Shown piece by piece: positions 33,354 to 41,832 of a stretch of 64,000 nucleotides of DNA. Numbering within the stretch: position 1 is the first letter of the stretch; every line of letters begins with the position of its first letter. The translations under genes were made by a program, and so were the position numbers. Origin of the DNA: Paractinoplanes maris (GTDB taxonomy: Bacteria > Actinomycetota > Actinomycetes > Mycobacteriales > Micromonosporaceae); the NCBI RefSeq assembly GCF_023544465.1, contig NZ_JALPVL010000005.1, positions 186,001 to 250,000 on the forward strand, given 5' to 3'. The notes under the pieces are model-generated. The model saw nothing but the letters and a program-made list of their open reading frames with translations, was not told the DNA's origin and ran no database searches.

Positions 33354-36059
33354 GTGGTTGCCGGGTTGATGAATCGTGAGATCGAGCGCGAGTCGCTGGA
33401 CCGGGTCCTGGAAACCGTTCGATCCGCCCGCAGCCAGGCTCTGATCGTCCGCGGCGACCCGGGCGTCGGCAAGACCGCGCTGCTCGGCTATCTCACCGGT
33501 CGGGCCCGCGAGTTCCGGGTGCTGCCCGTCTCCGGTGTGCAGTCCCAGATGGAGCTGGCCTACGCCGCCCTGACCGTGCTCGTGGAGCCGATCCGGCACC
33601 GGCTCGACGACATGCCGGCGCCGCAACGCACCGCGCTGCGCACCGCCCTGGGTCTCAGCCCCGGCCCCGCCCCGGATCGGTTCCTGGTCGGCCTGGCCCT
33701 GCTCACGCTGCTCTCCGAGGCGGCCGGTGACCGCCCGCTGATCTGCGTGATCGACGACGAGCAGTGGCTCGACCAGGCCTCGGCCCAGGCGCTGGGTTTC
33801 GCCGCCCGCCGGCTCGCGGCCGACCCGGTCGGGCTGGTCTTCGGCGCCCGCGAGCCGAGCGCCCACCTGGCCGGGCTGCCGGTGCTCGAGGTCGGTGGGC
33901 TCGCGGCCGGTCACGCGCGCGAGCTGCTCGACGCGAATCTGGCCGGGCCGCTCGACGACCAGGTGCGCGATCTGATCGTCTCGGAGGCCCAGGGCAACCC
34001 GCTGGCCCTGCTGGAGCTGCCGCGCAGCATGACGACGGCCGACTTCGCCGGCGGGTTCGGGCTCCCGGCGGTGCCGTCGGTCTCCGTACGGCTGGAGGAG
34101 GGTTTCCTGCGGCGGATGGAGGCGTTGCCCGCCCCGGCCCGGCGTCTGCTGCAACTGGCCGCGGCCGACCCGTCGGGTGACCCGGTGCTCGTGCATCGCG
34201 CGGCCCGCCGGCTGGGCATCCCCTCCCAGGCCGCGTCGGCGGCGGCCGAGGCCCACCTGCTGGCGTTCAACGAGCGGGTGCACTTCCGGCACCCGATCGT
34301 GCGCTCGGTGGCCTACCGGTCGGCCTCCGAGCCGGCCCGCCGCGAGATGCACGCGGCGCTGGCCGAGTTCACCGACGCGGTGTCCGACCCGGACCGCCGG
34401 GCCTGGCACCGGGCGCAGGCGGTCTCCGGGCCGGACGAGTCGGTGGCGGCCGAGCTGGAACGGTCGGCCGAGCGGGCGCAGTCGCGCGGCGGGCTGGCCG
34501 CCGCGGCGGCTTTCCGCGAGCAGTCCGTGCGGCTGACGCCCGACCCGGCCCGGCACGCCGAGCGTGCTCTGGCCGCCGCCGCGGTCACGATGGCGTCGGG
34601 TGCCTTCGGCCGGGCCCGCGAGCTGCTCGACACGGCCACCGCGGGCCCGCTGGCGCCGTTCGCCGCGGCTCGGGCCGACCAGCTGCGGGCCCGCATCACC
34701 TTCGTCGCCGGTGTCGGCGAGGACGCGCTGGCCGTGCTGATCCGCTCGGCCGAGACGCTGACGCCGCTCGACCCCGGCCTGGCCCGGGTGAGCTATCTGG
34801 AGGCGATCCGGGCCGCCTCCTTCGCGGGGCGGATGACCGGGCCGAGGTCGATGACCGAGATCGCGTACGCCGCTCGCGCCCTGCCCCCGGCGGCTGAGCC
34901 GCGCCCGGTGGACCGGCTGCTCGACGCGCTCGCGACCATCTTCGTCGAGGGCCCGGCCGCCGCCGCGCCGGCCCTACGGGAGGTGGCCCGCGAGTTCGCC
35001 GTCAGCGACCTGACCCGCGAGGACGGGCTGGCCTTCGGCTGGCTGGCGTCGGCCGTCATCTGGGACGACGACGCGGCGTACGAGATCAACCGACGACAGG
35101 TGGCGGTCTCCCGGGCGACCGGTGCGCTCGACCAGCTGCCCCTCGACCTGGTGGCACTGGCGTTGTCCGAGGCCTGGCGGGGCGATTTCGCCTCGGCCGG
35201 CTCGCACATGGCCGAGACCGCGGCGATCTGCGAGATCACCGGCAGCCAGATGCCACCGTCCACGTCGGCCTTCCTGGCCGCCCTGCGTGGCGACCGGGCC
35301 GAGCTGGCGCCGCTCAACGAGGCGCTCCACGCGGTGGCCGGCTTCGGACAGCAGTCGCAGGCGACGTACGCCCACTGGGTCAGCGCCGTGCTCGAGAGCG
35401 GCCATGGGCGGCACGCCGACGCGTACGCCGAGGCCAAGCTCGCGGTCGACGACGGCCACGTGCTCGTCTCGACGTGGGCGCTGCCGCAGCTGATCGAGTC
35501 GGCGGTCAAGGTCGGTGCCGGGGACGTGGCCGGCCAGGCTCTGGAGCAACTGACCGCGACGACCCACGACGGAACGGATTTCGGGCGCGGTGAGGAGGCC
35601 CTGGGGCGGGCGCTGCTCGGCGAGGCCGCGCTCTACGGGGAAGCCATCGAGCTGTTCGGCCGGGCCGGCATCCGCACCGAGCAGGCCCGCTCCCGCTTGC
35701 TGCACGGCGAGTGGCTGCGCCGGGAGAACCGCCTCGACGAGGCCCGCTCGGAGCTGCGCACCGCCCGCGAGATGTTCGACGGCATGGGCATGACAGCGTT
35801 CGCCGACCGGGCCCGTCGCGAACTGATGGCCACCGGCGAGCGCGCGGCCCGCCGCCGCGCCGGTGCGGCCCCGGCCGCGCTGACCGACCGCGAGTCCCTG
35901 ATCGCCTGGCTGGCCGCCGAGGGCCTGAGCAACCCCGAGATCGGCGCCCAGCTCTTCCTCAGCGCGCGCACGGTGGAATGGCACCTGGGCAAGGTCTTCG
36001 GCAAACTCGGCGTCACGTCCCGCACCGAACTGGCCGAAAAGCTCCCGGCCCGGTCCTGA
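33354..36059 (+). CDS. Large LuxR-family ATPase regulator (LAL), third of three
   Basis: A 901-residue member with Walker A GDPGVGKT (34-41), Walker B variant LICVIDDEQWLD, the block VHFRHPIVRSVAYRSASEPA, and C-terminal LuxR helix-turn-helix EGLSNPEIGAQLFLSARTVE. It aligns with the first LAL through most of its length, for example DPDRRAWHRAQAVSGPDESV against the counterpart there, so these two look like paralogues by duplication. GTG 33354 is favoured by the G-rich site six bases before it; ATG 33369 is the alternative. Confidence 0.92.
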   Translation: MVAGLMNREIERESLDRVLETVRSARSQALIVRGDPGVGKTALLGYLTGRAREFRVLPVSGVQSQMELAYAALTVLVEPIRHRLDDMPAPQRTALRTALGLSPGPAPDRFLVGLALLTLLSEAAGDRPLICVIDDEQWLDQASAQALGFAARRLAADPVGLVFGAREPSAHLAGLPVLEVGGLAAGHARELLDANLAGPLDDQVRDLIVSEAQGNPLALLELPRSMTTADFAGGFGLPAVPSVSVRLEEGFLRRMEALPAPARRLLQLAAADPSGDPVLVHRAARRLGIPSQAASAAAEAHLLAFNERVHFRHPIVRSVAYRSASEPARREMHAALAEFTDAVSDPDRRAWHRAQAVSGPDESVAAELERSAERAQSRGGLAAAAAFREQSVRLTPDPARHAERALAAAAVTMASGAFGRARELLDTATAGPLAPFAAARADQLRARITFVAGVGEDALAVLIRSAETLTPLDPGLARVSYLEAIRAASFAGRMTGPRSMTEIAYAARALPPAAEPRPVDRLLDALATIFVEGPAAAAPALREVAREFAVSDLTREDGLAFGWLASAVIWDDDAAYEINRRQVAVSRATGALDQLPLDLVALALSEAWRGDFASAGSHMAETAAICEITGSQMPPSTSAFLAALRGDRAELAPLNEALHAVAGFGQQSQATYAHWVSAVLESGHGRHADAYAEAKLAVDDGHVLVSTWALPQLIESAVKVGAGDVAGQALEQLTATTHDGTDFGRGEEALGRALLGEAALYGEAIELFGRAGIRTEQARSRLLHGEWLRRENRLDEARSELRTAREMFDGMGMTAFADRARRELMATGERAARRRAGAAPAALTDRESLIAWLAAEGLSNPEIGAQLFLSARTVEWHLGKVFGKLGVTSRTELAEKLPARS

Positions 36060-36070
36060 CCAGGCCGGGG

Positions 36071-36565
36071 TTACGCCGGGGCCCGGGTCAGCCCGCCGAA
36101 GACGGCCTCCACCGCCTCCTCCGCGGTTTCGGCGAGGAGCGGTTCCCGGATCCGCGCCCCGTCGGTCTGGATCCTCCAGGGACGCAGGCACACCGTCAGC
36201 TTCTCGTCCCGCACCGCGAGACCGATCTCGGTCAGGGTCCCCCAGTTGCACCCGACGGCGATGACCGCGTGCGCCGACCGGACCAGCAGGACGTTGCGCA
36301 TCTGCCCGATCCCGGTCGGGACAACGACCGTGGCCCTCGGATTCTGCTCGAGCGAGTGCTGAGGATCCGGGTCCGGGGCGAGGCTGACCGCGATTCCCCC
36401 GAGGTCCACGGCCCCTTCGGTCGCCGCTCTCATGACTCCACCGAGCCCGCCGGTCATCAGGACCGCACCCCGCCGGGCGATTTCACGACCTATATAGGCG
36501 GCGTCCGCGAGATCACGACGGGAAGCCCCGGCGCCGGGTCCGATGACAGCGATCTGCGTCTTCAC
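36071..36565 (-). CDS. LOG-like Rossmann protein (TIGR00725 family)
   Basis: A 164-residue protein with IAVIGPGAGASRRDLADAA at the N-terminus and ARRGAVLMTGGLGGVMRAATEGA, a variant of the G-G-x-G-G-x-M/PGGxGT-type nucleotide site of LOG/lysine-decarboxylase-like proteins. The last part, VIAVGCNWGTLTEIGLAVR, matches the second conserved block, with WGTLTEI in the place of GGxGTLxEI. Relatives hydrolyse nucleoside monophosphates of cytokinin type; this branch is biochemically vague. GTG 36565 is the start that just includes the first strand. Confidence 0.78.
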   Translation of the reverse strand: MKTQIAVIGPGAGASRRDLADAAYIGREIARRGAVLMTGGLGGVMRAATEGAVDLGGIAVSLAPDPDPQHSLEQNPRATVVVPTGIGQMRNVLLVRSAHAVIAVGCNWGTLTEIGLAVRDEKLTVCLRPWRIQTDGARIREPLLAETAEEAVEAVFGGLTRAPA

Positions 36566-36635
36566 GGAAGGGAGCGTCCCCCGCCGGGGCGGTCGTTCAA
36601 ACGCCGATGTCGGGGCCGGTCGATATGGTGCAGCG

Positions 36636-37616
36636 GTGGATGTGATCGTCCTGGACGAACTCGACCGCCAGCTCGCCCATGCTCTGCAAGTCGACGGGCG
36701 GGCCGCCTTCAGCCGCATCGCGGCGGTGCTGGGCACCTCGGACCGCACCATTGCCCGGCGCTACGGGCGCCTGCGTCAGTCGGGCGCCCTGCGCGTGGTC
36801 GGATTGGCGCACGCGGCCGCGCTCGGTCACGTCGACTGGTTGGTGCGCATGCGGTGCACGCCCGATGTGGCCGTGCCGGTCGGCACCGCACTGGCCCGGC
36901 GGGCCGACACGTCGTGGGTGACCATCCTGTCCGGCGGCACCGAGATCAGCTGCATCACCCGCACGAGGACGCAGGCCGCCGAGGGCGATCTCCTCCTGCA
37001 GAAGCTGCCCCGGACTCCCCGGGTCACCGCCGTGACCGCGCACTGCATCCTGCGCCTCACGGCCGGCACGAAGGGCTGGCCCGGTCGCACCGCGGCCCTG
37101 TCGTCCGATCAGGTCGACGCACTGAGCCCCGATGCCGCCGAGGAGCACCCGGTGCCGCGCGAACCGGTCGTCCCGACCGCGGCCGACAACAGCCTGCTGA
37201 CCGCGCTCGCCGCCGACGGCCGGGCCGGCTACCCGGCACTGGCCGCGGCGACCGGATGGTCGGAGACCACCGTCCGGCGCCGCCTGGACGAGCTGCGCCG
37301 CAGCAACGTCATGTATTTCAACGTCGAGATCGAGCCCGCCCTGTTCGGCTACCGGGCCGAGGCGAGCCTCTGGCTCACGGTGGCCCCGGCTTCGCTGACC
37401 ACGGTGGCCGAGGCGGTGGCCACGCATCCGCAGATCGGCTACGCCGCCGCCGTCACCGGTTCGGCGAACGTGACGGCGTCGGTGATCTGCCGGGACCTCG
37501 GCGATCTGTACGACTACCTCGCGGTCGACATCGGCGCGCTGCCCGGCGTGGTCCGCGCCGAGACCGCTCCGGTCGTCCGGCGGTTGAAGGCGGCCGGCAC
37601 GGTCCTGGCGGAGTAG
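36636..37616 (+). CDS. Lrp/AsnC-family regulator with two tandem modules
   Basis: A 326-residue protein that is two Lrp/AsnC units in series. Module 1: helix-turn-helix LDELDRQLAHALQVDGRAAF plus SRIAAVLGTSDRTIARRYGR, then a RAM-type domain. Module 2: helix-turn-helix LLTALAADGRAGYPALAAAT plus WSETTVRRRLDEL (about 185-225), then a RAM domain ending VRAETAPVVRRLKAAGTVLAE. Such doubled forms occur in actinomycetes. It probably senses an amino acid or related small molecule. GTG 36636 is chosen; it is divergent from the LOG-like gene. Confidence 0.88.
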   Translation: MDVIVLDELDRQLAHALQVDGRAAFSRIAAVLGTSDRTIARRYGRLRQSGALRVVGLAHAAALGHVDWLVRMRCTPDVAVPVGTALARRADTSWVTILSGGTEISCITRTRTQAAEGDLLLQKLPRTPRVTAVTAHCILRLTAGTKGWPGRTAALSSDQVDALSPDAAEEHPVPREPVVPTAADNSLLTALAADGRAGYPALAAATGWSETTVRRRLDELRRSNVMYFNVEIEPALFGYRAEASLWLTVAPASLTTVAEAVATHPQIGYAAAVTGSANVTASVICRDLGDLYDYLAVDIGALPGVVRAETAPVVRRLKAAGTVLAE

Positions 37617-37769
37617 GGCCCGGCGCTGACGGAATCCGCCGGATCGTTGGCATCCGGCGTCGCTTTGCCGAACAAAGCCCGGCGCATCAGTACGTCGCTG
37701 CACGTCCGGGTGCAGCGTGGCGTCGGCACCCGGGTCGGCCGGCTCGGGTCTCGACCCCGAAGGACAACC

Positions 37770-38327
37770 ATGTTCGAAGGTCTTCTGCTGCTGTTCGTTC
37801 CCTGGCTGGCATTCCGGGCGGCCGGCGCGCTCGGCGTCAAGCGGTTCGCCGGTTGGCGGTCCAGCGCGGCTCACGCCCTTGCCGTCATGCTGGTCTTCAC
37901 CGGCACGGCCCACTTCGTCCCGGACAGCGTGACCGTCATGCCCAGCCACGACGACCTCACCGCCATGGTGCCGCCGTTCGTGCCGGTTCCCGATCTGACG
38001 GTGTACGCGACCGGCGTTCTGGAATTGCTCGGCGCGGCCGGGCTGGTTCTGGCGGCCACCCGGCGCCTGGCCGGGCGGTGCCTCGCCCTGCTGTTCGTCT
38101 GCCTCGTCCCGGCGAACATCTACGCCGCCGCCAACGACATCCCGCTCAACGGCGATCCCGCCACACCGTTGTGGTTCCGCATCCCCGAACAGCTCGTCTA
38201 CATCGCGGTCGCGTTGTATGCCGCACACCGCACCGACGAACCCGGGCGAAGCAAGCCCTCCTCGCGGACGCGACCTCGCGGCACGGGCGCGGGGCGCCAC
38301 GATCACGGCGAGCAACGCGCCGGCTGA
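37770..38327 (+). CDS. DoxX-like membrane protein
   Basis: A 185-residue protein with four hydrophobic helices; FAGWRSSAAHALAVMLVFTGTAHF and ATGVLELLGAAGLVLAATRR are typical of DoxX/DoxD-like proteins. It ends in a 35-residue hydrophilic Arg/Gly-rich tail. Function is unknown for most of the family; some affect redox balance or membrane integrity. It has AGGACA before ATG 37770. Confidence 0.8.
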   Translation: MFEGLLLLFVPWLAFRAAGALGVKRFAGWRSSAAHALAVMLVFTGTAHFVPDSVTVMPSHDDLTAMVPPFVPVPDLTVYATGVLELLGAAGLVLAATRRLAGRCLALLFVCLVPANIYAAANDIPLNGDPATPLWFRIPEQLVYIAVALYAAHRTDEPGRSKPSSRTRPRGTGAGRHDHGEQRAG

Positions 38328-38363
38328 TGACCCGGTTCCCGCCCGAGCGAGGTGGGCTCGGCC

Positions 38364-38426
38364 GCGAGACGGACGGATGGCCCGGGCCGAAAGAAGCGAG
38401 ACGGACGGATGGCCCGGGCCGAAAGA
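38364..38426. repeat. 32-bp direct repeat, two copies, overlapping a terminator
   Basis: A 31-base sequence starting gcgagacggacggatggccc occurs at 38364-38394 and again at 38396-38426. The second copy carries the left arm of the terminator hairpin at 38408-38437; the first lacks the right arm. Confidence 0.85.
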
Positions 38427-38437
38427 CCCGGGCCATC
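38408..38437. terminator. Bidirectional terminator, DoxX gene / esterase gene
   Basis: A perfect 11-bp stem (GATGGCCCGGG / CCCGGGCCATC) with an eight-base loop lies between convergent genes ending at 38327 and 38443. Confidence 0.75.
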
Positions 38438-38442
38438 GGCCA

Positions 38443-39393
38443 TCAAGCCAGAGCGCGCTTCAGCGCGTCCAGCCGCATGGCCCAGATCCGCTGGGACAAC
38501 GCGGCATCCGCGGCGAACGTCTCCGCGGCGTGATAGCTCCCCGGGTGCACGTGCAGCTCGGTGGGCACTCCCGCCGCCATCAGCCGCTGGGCGAACGCGA
38601 TGTCCTCGTCCCGGAAGAGATCGACCGTACCGACGTCGATGAACGCCGGCGGCAGGCCCGACAGGTCCGAGGCCCGGGTCGGCGCCGCGTACTGATCGGC
38701 CGGTTTCCCGCCCAGATACCAGGCCCACGCCTCGACGTTCCCGGCCCGGTCCCAGATTCCGATGTCCACGATCTCCTCGCTCGAGGCGGTCGTGTTCGTG
38801 TCGTCGATCATCGGGTAGATCGGCATCATGTATTTCACGGCCGGCCCGCCCCGATCCCGGGCCAGCAACGCCGTGGCGATCGTCAGCCCGCCCCCGGCGC
38901 TGGCTCCGTAGATCGCCAGCCGGTCCGGGTCGAAGCCCAGCTCGGCCGCGTTCTTGGCCATCCACACCAGGCCCGCGTAGCAGTCCTCGACCGGCGCCGG
39001 GTGCGGGTGCTCCGGTGACAGCCGATATTCCACCGACACCACGATCGCCTGCGTCCGGTCGCAGATCAACGTGGCCGGCACATCCTCGCCCTCGACGCTG
39101 CCCATGATCATGCCGCCGCCGTGGATGAAGTAGACGCCCGGCAGCGTCCCGGTGGCGTTCACCGGCCGATAGACGCGGACCGTGAGGTCCGGTTCCCCTT
39201 CGGGGCCGGGGATCGTACGGTCCTCTTTGCTGACGTTCGGGTTCTCCGGCACCTCGATGCCGCTGAGCATCGCCTCCACCGTGGCGCGGCGCTGCACGAT
39301 GTCGGGCACCGAGTTGAAGCCGCCGGGCATCGCTTCCAGCAGCTGGTCCAACGGTACGCGGACCTCGGGGTCGATCAGTTCACGACGGGACAT
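38443..39393 (-). CDS. Alpha/beta hydrolase, hormone-sensitive-lipase type
   Basis: A 316-residue esterase. The oxyanion-hole motif is YFIHGGGMIMGS, the nucleophile elbow GASAGGG, the acid around DVGTVDLFRDE, and the histidine in HVHPGSYHAAE, the complete HSL-family triad. It lies 17 bases after the monooxygenase on the same strand. A Baeyer-Villiger enzyme turns a ketone into an ester or lactone, and this hydrolase can open it, so the two form a natural two-step ketone-degradation unit. ATG 39393 has an AAGGAG site. Confidence 0.92.
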   Translation of the reverse strand: MSRRELIDPEVRVPLDQLLEAMPGGFNSVPDIVQRRATVEAMLSGIEVPENPNVSKEDRTIPGPEGEPDLTVRVYRPVNATGTLPGVYFIHGGGMIMGSVEGEDVPATLICDRTQAIVVSVEYRLSPEHPHPAPVEDCYAGLVWMAKNAAELGFDPDRLAIYGASAGGGLTIATALLARDRGGPAVKYMMPIYPMIDDTNTTASSEEIVDIGIWDRAGNVEAWAWYLGGKPADQYAAPTRASDLSGLPPAFIDVGTVDLFRDEDIAFAQRLMAAGVPTELHVHPGSYHAAETFAADAALSQRIWAMRLDALKRALA

Positions 39394-39410
39394 GAAAAGC
39401 TCCTTCGAGA

Positions 39411-41048
39411 TCAGGCGGCCAGTGAGAAACCCTCGTAGCCCTTCGCGGCCACGTCGTCGCACTTCTTGCGGTACTCCCCCACCCCGCCGCAGTACGGCAT
39501 GAACACGCGCGTCTTGCCGGGCACGTTCGCGCCCATGTACCAGGAGTTGGCTCGCGGATAGAGGGTGTAGCTGGCCAGCAGGTTGACGTGGTCGACCCAC
39601 TCGTCCTGCGCGGCCGGCGTCGCCTCGATCGTCCGCAGCCCCTCGCGGTCGAGGTGCCGGATGGCGTCGGCCACCCAGTCGACGTGCTGCTCGATCGAGA
39701 CGATCATGTTGGACAGCACGGACGGGCTGCCGGGCCCGGTGATCATGAACAGGTTGGGGAAGCCGGCCGAGCCGATCCCGAGATAGGTCCGCGGCCCGGC
39801 GCTCCACGTCTCCTTGAGCGACAACCCCTCACGCCCGCGGATGTCGACGTTGGTCAGCGCTCCCGTCATCGCGTCGAAGCCGGTGGCGTAGACGATCACG
39901 TCGAACTCGTACTCCTGGTCGCTGGTCCGGATGCCCTTCGGGGTCACCTCGACCAGCGGGGTGCGCTTCAGGTTGACCAGGTGGACGTTGGGCCGGTTGA
40001 AGGTCTCGTAGTAGTTCGTGTCGAGGCACGGCCGCTTGGTGCCGACCGGATACTCCGGGCAGAGGTCGGCCGCCACCCGGGGGTCGTCGACGATGTCGCG
40101 GATCTTGCCGTGGATCCAGCTCTTCGCGGTGTCGTTGGCTTCCTGGCTGGTGGCGAAGTCGGTGAAGGTCGACAGCAGGTTGACCAGGCTGCCGCTCTCC
40201 CAGGCCGCCTCGAACGCCTTGTTTCGCTCGTCGTCGGACACTTCGAGCGCCGATCTGGTGGGCACCACCACCGGCACGCCGGCGCCCGATTCTTTCTGCG
40301 CCTTCCGGTACGCGCGGTAGTTCTCGCGCATCTCGGCGATCTCGTCGTCGCGCAGCGGGCGGTTGCGGGCCGGCAGCGAATACGACGGGGTGCGCTGGAA
40401 GACGGTGAGCTCGGTGGCTTCCTCGGCGATCACCGGGATCGACTGGACGCCCGAGGACCCCGTACCGATGATGCCGACCCGCTGACCGGTGAAGTCGACC
40501 TTCTCGTGGGGCCACCGCGAGGTCTGGTACGACCTGCCCTTGAACGTCTCGATGCCGGGGATCTCGGGCAGTTTGGGCGACGACAGGCAGCCGGTCGCCA
40601 TGATCAGGAAGCGGGCCGTGACGGCGTCCTCGTGCTCGGTGCGGACCAGCCACGCCTTGTCGTCGTCACTCCACGTGGCGCTCGTGACCCGCGTACGGAA
40701 AACGATGTCCCGGCGCAGGTCGAAGCGGTCGGCCACGTGGTTGGCGTACTTGAGGATCTCGGGCTGGGTCGGGTAGCGCTCCTGCCACGGGTACTCCTGC
40801 TCGAGGTCCTCGGAGAAGGAGTACGAGTAGGCCAGGCTCTCCACGTCGACGCGGGCGCCCGGGTAGCGGTTCCAGTACCAGGTGCCGCCGACGCCGGTGC
40901 CGGCTTCGAAGACGACCGCGGTGAGGTTCTGTTGGCGCAGCTTGTGCAGCAGATAGAGACCGGAGAATCCGGCGCCGACGATGACCGCGTCGACGGTCGG
41001 CGGGATGGTGCGGGTCTGGGTGGCTGACTCCTGGGTGGGTACGGACAT
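39411..41048 (-). CDS. Flavin-containing monooxygenase of Baeyer-Villiger type, with an altered fingerprint
   Basis: A 545-residue FAD/NADPH enzyme. FAD site: VIVGAGFSGLYLLHKLRQQ (about 23-41); NADPH site: GIIGTGSSGVQSIPVIAEEA. The type I fingerprint F-x-G-x3-H-x3-W-[PD] is recognisable as FKGRSYQTSRWP, but the central histidine is glutamine (codon CAG instead of CAC/T). The remainder, including VIYATGFDAMTGAL, is normal. It should insert oxygen next to a carbonyl, but the His change may alter activity. It precedes the esterase gene in one operon behind a good promoter. Confidence 0.9.
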   Translation of the reverse strand: MSVPTQESATQTRTIPPTVDAVIVGAGFSGLYLLHKLRQQNLTAVVFEAGTGVGGTWYWNRYPGARVDVESLAYSYSFSEDLEQEYPWQERYPTQPEILKYANHVADRFDLRRDIVFRTRVTSATWSDDDKAWLVRTEHEDAVTARFLIMATGCLSSPKLPEIPGIETFKGRSYQTSRWPHEKVDFTGQRVGIIGTGSSGVQSIPVIAEEATELTVFQRTPSYSLPARNRPLRDDEIAEMRENYRAYRKAQKESGAGVPVVVPTRSALEVSDDERNKAFEAAWESGSLVNLLSTFTDFATSQEANDTAKSWIHGKIRDIVDDPRVAADLCPEYPVGTKRPCLDTNYYETFNRPNVHLVNLKRTPLVEVTPKGIRTSDQEYEFDVIVYATGFDAMTGALTNVDIRGREGLSLKETWSAGPRTYLGIGSAGFPNLFMITGPGSPSVLSNMIVSIEQHVDWVADAIRHLDREGLRTIEATPAAQDEWVDHVNLLASYTLYPRANSWYMGANVPGKTRVFMPYCGGVGEYRKKCDDVAAKGYEGFSLAA

Positions 41049-41128
41049 GGGGGCTCCTGGCGAATCGGGGGGTGCCGGCGGCGGGCGCCGGCCAGTGACG
41101 CGCGGGGGAGAGTGCTCGAGCTGTCTCC

Positions 41129-41143
41129 GTCACCATTGGTGAC
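41129..41143. promoter_or_regulatory. Palindrome in the monooxygenase leader
   Basis: GTCACC and GGTGAC flank ATT (6-3-6). It lies just downstream of the predicted start of transcription of the monooxygenase operon, in operator position. Confidence 0.4.
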
Positions 41144-41163
41144 CAGGTCGTTACTTAGGCCAC

Positions 41164-41192
41164 AACCTAGAATGCATTCTGCATTGAGTCAA
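41164..41192 (-). promoter_or_regulatory. Promoter of the monooxygenase-esterase operon
   Basis: On the minus strand TTGACT (41192-41187) and TAGGTT (41169-41164) are separated by 17 bases. The palindrome AGAATGCATTCT (41169-41180) occupies the spacer, a position at which a repressor or a DNA-distorting activator would act. Confidence 0.6.
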
Positions 41193-41226
41193 TGTTTCGG
41201 AGACGTTTCCTTCATGCGACGAAACA

Positions 41227-41699
41227 TCAGACCTGTCGCCCACCTGGAGTGATCAGACCCGTCTCGTAGGCGGTCACCACGACCTGCGCCCGGCTCGACA
41301 GGGCGAGCTTCGCCATCAGCCGGGTGAGGTGGGTCTTCACGGTCGCTTCGCTCACGACGAGGGTCTGGGCGATGGCCGCATCGGTGCGGCCGGTGCCGAC
41401 CAGCCGCAGGATTTCGGTCTCACGGGCGGTGAGCGGTGCGAGGGCCGGCCGGTTCATCCGGGTGGGCGGCACAAAAGCCTCCACGAGCCGCCGGGTCACG
41501 CCCGGCGCTGGGACACCGTCGAGGCACGGCATGCGGATGTGCATCAGGACGACCTCCGGGCGTAGCCGGGCGGCCAGCTCGACCGCCTGCTCCCCGTCGG
41601 ACGCCTCGCCGACCACCTCGAAACCCGGGGCGGCCCTGATCAGCGCGGCCAGGCCGGCGCGGACGAGGAGCTGGTCTCGACGACGAGCACGCTGGTCAT
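41227..41699 (-). pseudogene. Decayed NarL-type response regulator
   Basis: Translation starts well from ATG 41699 (MTSVLVV) and would continue D-D-Q-L-L-V-R-A-G-L, but one base is missing at the seventh to eighth codon and the frame breaks. It resumes as EVVGEASDGEQAVELAARLRP. The phosphorylation-site aspartate is histidine (VLMHIRMP). About 70 residues between the phosphorylation strand and PGVTRRLVEAF are deleted. The LuxR-type DNA-binding end (LTARETEILRLVGTGRTDAA, then SEATVKTHLTRLMAKLALSS) remains. Three independent lesions mark it as a pseudogene. Confidence 0.85.
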
Positions 41700-41800
41700 C
41701 GGACCTCGCGGTCTCCCTCCTCCCCTCCGACCCCTGCGGGAAGAGGCAGGGTCAGCCGGACCTGGAAACCGCCGCCCGGCCGGGGCGAGGATCCCGGGGC
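41696..41800 (-). pseudogene. 3' remnant of a sensor histidine kinase
   Basis: About 34 codons directly upstream of the broken response regulator read RPGGGFQVRLTLPLPAGVGG and end in a TGA overlapping the regulator's ATG (ATGA). G-G-G-F-x-V-x-L-x-L-P is the usual last strand of NarL-partner kinases. The rest of the kinase is gone: an in-frame stop at 41801-41803 and then the DUF1501 gene take its place. Confidence 0.7.
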
Positions 41801-41832
41801 CTACGTCCAGCCCTGATCGCCTGTCCGGCGCC

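Noticed and set aside
27545..36059. Regulatory part of an antibiotic biosynthesis cluster
   Set aside because: LAL regulators often sit in such clusters, but no polyketide, peptide or terpene synthase or tailoring set is found on either side.
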